This document shows positions 63,320 to 64,000 of a DNA stretch of 64,000 bases, piece after piece (position 1 is the stretch's first letter; the number at the start of each line of letters is the position of its first letter). Position numbers and translations under genes: made by a program. This DNA comes from Microbaculum sp051390635 (GTDB lineage Bacteria; Pseudomonadota; Alphaproteobacteria; Rhizobiales; Tepidamorphaceae), in contig NZ_JBPODT010000006.1 of the NCBI RefSeq assembly GCF_051390635.1, forward strand, positions 1-64,000. Direction: 5' to 3'. The notes beneath the pieces are model-generated. The model ran no database searches, was not told the origin of the DNA, and saw only the letters and a program-made list of their open reading frames with translations.

Positions 63320-64000
63320 TCAATCTGCAATGAGCGCGCGGAAATCGGATTCAGACATGGCCCGAATAGGAATGCCTTGGCCCGCCAATTCCTCGGCCCT
63401 TCTCCACTTGCCGGAACGTTCCCCACGCGCGAAACGATCATCACCCACGACGACCAACGTCGTTTTCTTGGTAACGCTATTTTCCACCTCGCAGCCTGCA
63501 TAGGCGGCCAAATTGGCCTGTTCTTCCTGCCGCAAATCGAAGCCCCCTGTGAGGACGACAACCTCGCCATACAGCGGTCCATCAATGTTGCCGTCCCGAC
63601 GTAGGTCGGTTTTTGCGCTTGAATTGCCTAAGATTGGTCTTCGGACCCGTTCTGCCCATCCGGCTACATCTAGTGAGCACTCTAGGCTCGCTCGAATGAC
63701 AATTTCCGCCACAGCCCGCGCATCTTCGCCAGCGTCATGGTGCAGAAATTCAATGCCTAGATCGGCCGCGACATTCTTCAATCCGTACCCCGTCTTCCCG
63801 TACTTTTCCGGCCATGCTCGTCGCACGACTTGCGCACTATCAAGCCAAGTAGTCTCTGCGAAGCTGTGCCCGCACGCGTCGCAAGCGCGACCGACCGCGA
63901 AACGGTCATAGGGTGTATGACTAAAGACCGCCCCACACATCAGATGCGCAATCGATCGAGCGATCTCAGAAAACGGCGGAGCTCGATCAATGTCCTCTTC
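63320..64000 (-). CDS. DEDDh exonuclease with BRCT domain (partial)
   Basis: The minus-strand frame runs off the window edge, so the N-terminus with the first DxE motif is missing. What remains is the end of a DnaQ-like 3'-5' exonuclease (HLMCGAVFSHTPYDRFAV, the later HDAGEDARAVAE with the catalytic His and Asp) followed by a BRCT domain (LYGEVVVLTGGFDLRQEEQA, GCEVENSVTKKTTLVVVGDD). Such fusions trim or repair DNA ends. An in-frame ATG at 63940 is internal, not the true start. Confidence 0.82.
   Translation of the reverse strand, partial: EEDIDRAPPFSEIARSIAHLMCGAVFSHTPYDRFAVGRACDACGHSFAETTWLDSAQVVRRAWPEKYGKTGYGLKNVAADLGIEFLHHDAGEDARAVAEIVIRASLECSLDVAGWAERVRRPILGNSSAKTDLRRDGNIDGPLYGEVVVLTGGFDLRQEEQANLAAYAGCEVENSVTKKTTLVVVGDDRFARGERSGKWRRAEELAGQGIPIRAMSESDFRALIAD

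Noticed and set aside
1..64000. CRISPR arrays, tRNA or rRNA genes
   Set aside because: No regularly spaced repeats of CRISPR size and no tRNA or rRNA-like sequence were noticed while reading; a covariance-model scan was not possible.

Overview
The window looks like part of a large repABC replicon (megaplasmid, chromid or conjugative symbiosis plasmid) from a high-GC rhizobial alphaproteobacterium, with a Mesorhizobium/Aminobacter-like gene repertoire. The evidence is a complete repA-repB-repC unit, a complete Ti-type conjugation machine (traI-trbBCDEJKLFGHI plus traAFBH and traCDG around an oriT), a TraR/TraI quorum-sensing pair, and rhizobium-type accessory genes. The genus is inference; no rRNA or other taxonomic marker is present.

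1-9 kb is a decayed metabolic region. A glcD fragment is fused in frame to malate synthase G (glcB), followed by a glcG-like gene. Then come an EthD-like gene between two direct repeats, a FadR-type regulator, an aldehyde dehydrogenase pseudogene, a MaoC-like hydratase with an IS5/IS427-type insertion at its ribosome binding site, and an adenylate-cyclase-like fragment. Two copies of a ~190 bp MITE-like element lie beside two of the broken genes.

9-20 kb holds an scpB/DUF1403 pair, a Tn7/Tn5053-like tniA-tniB-tniQ set (tniQ frameshifted) divergent from a tyrosine recombinase, a flavin-dependent oxidoreductase, a RES/Xre toxin-antitoxin pair and a serine resolvase.

20-24 kb is repABC on the minus strand, with candidate parS, antisense RNA and oriV. 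The octamer GGGNAGGG is on the minus strand only from 11.8 to 20.7 kb and on the plus strand only from 25.8 to 37.5 kb. This is the polarity expected of KOPS/AIMS-type sites pointing away from a replication origin.

24-38 kb carries a WGR protein, a Fic enzyme, traR, traI, the whole trb mating-pair operon and three trailing small genes. 38-51.5 kb is cargo in two operons, each with a palindromic operator. The first encodes a STAS-like/winged-helix protein, an unknown protein, a cysteine-cluster protein and a GHKL-type ATPase. The second encodes a ribbon-helix-helix regulator, a DUF499 ATPase, a small partner, a DUF1156 DNA methylase and a PLD-SNF2 helicase, and resembles a phage-defence cassette.

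51.6-60 kb is the DNA-transfer module: an exported nuclease, traH, traB, traF, the traA relaxase, oriT, traC, traD and traG. 60.7-64 kb has an HTH-helicase fusion, a zinc-ribbon protein and a DEDDh exonuclease with a BRCT domain that runs off the window. Three related lux-type palindromes, upstream of traI, upstream of repA and between traA and traC, suggest that TraR controls mating, DNA transfer and plasmid copy number together.
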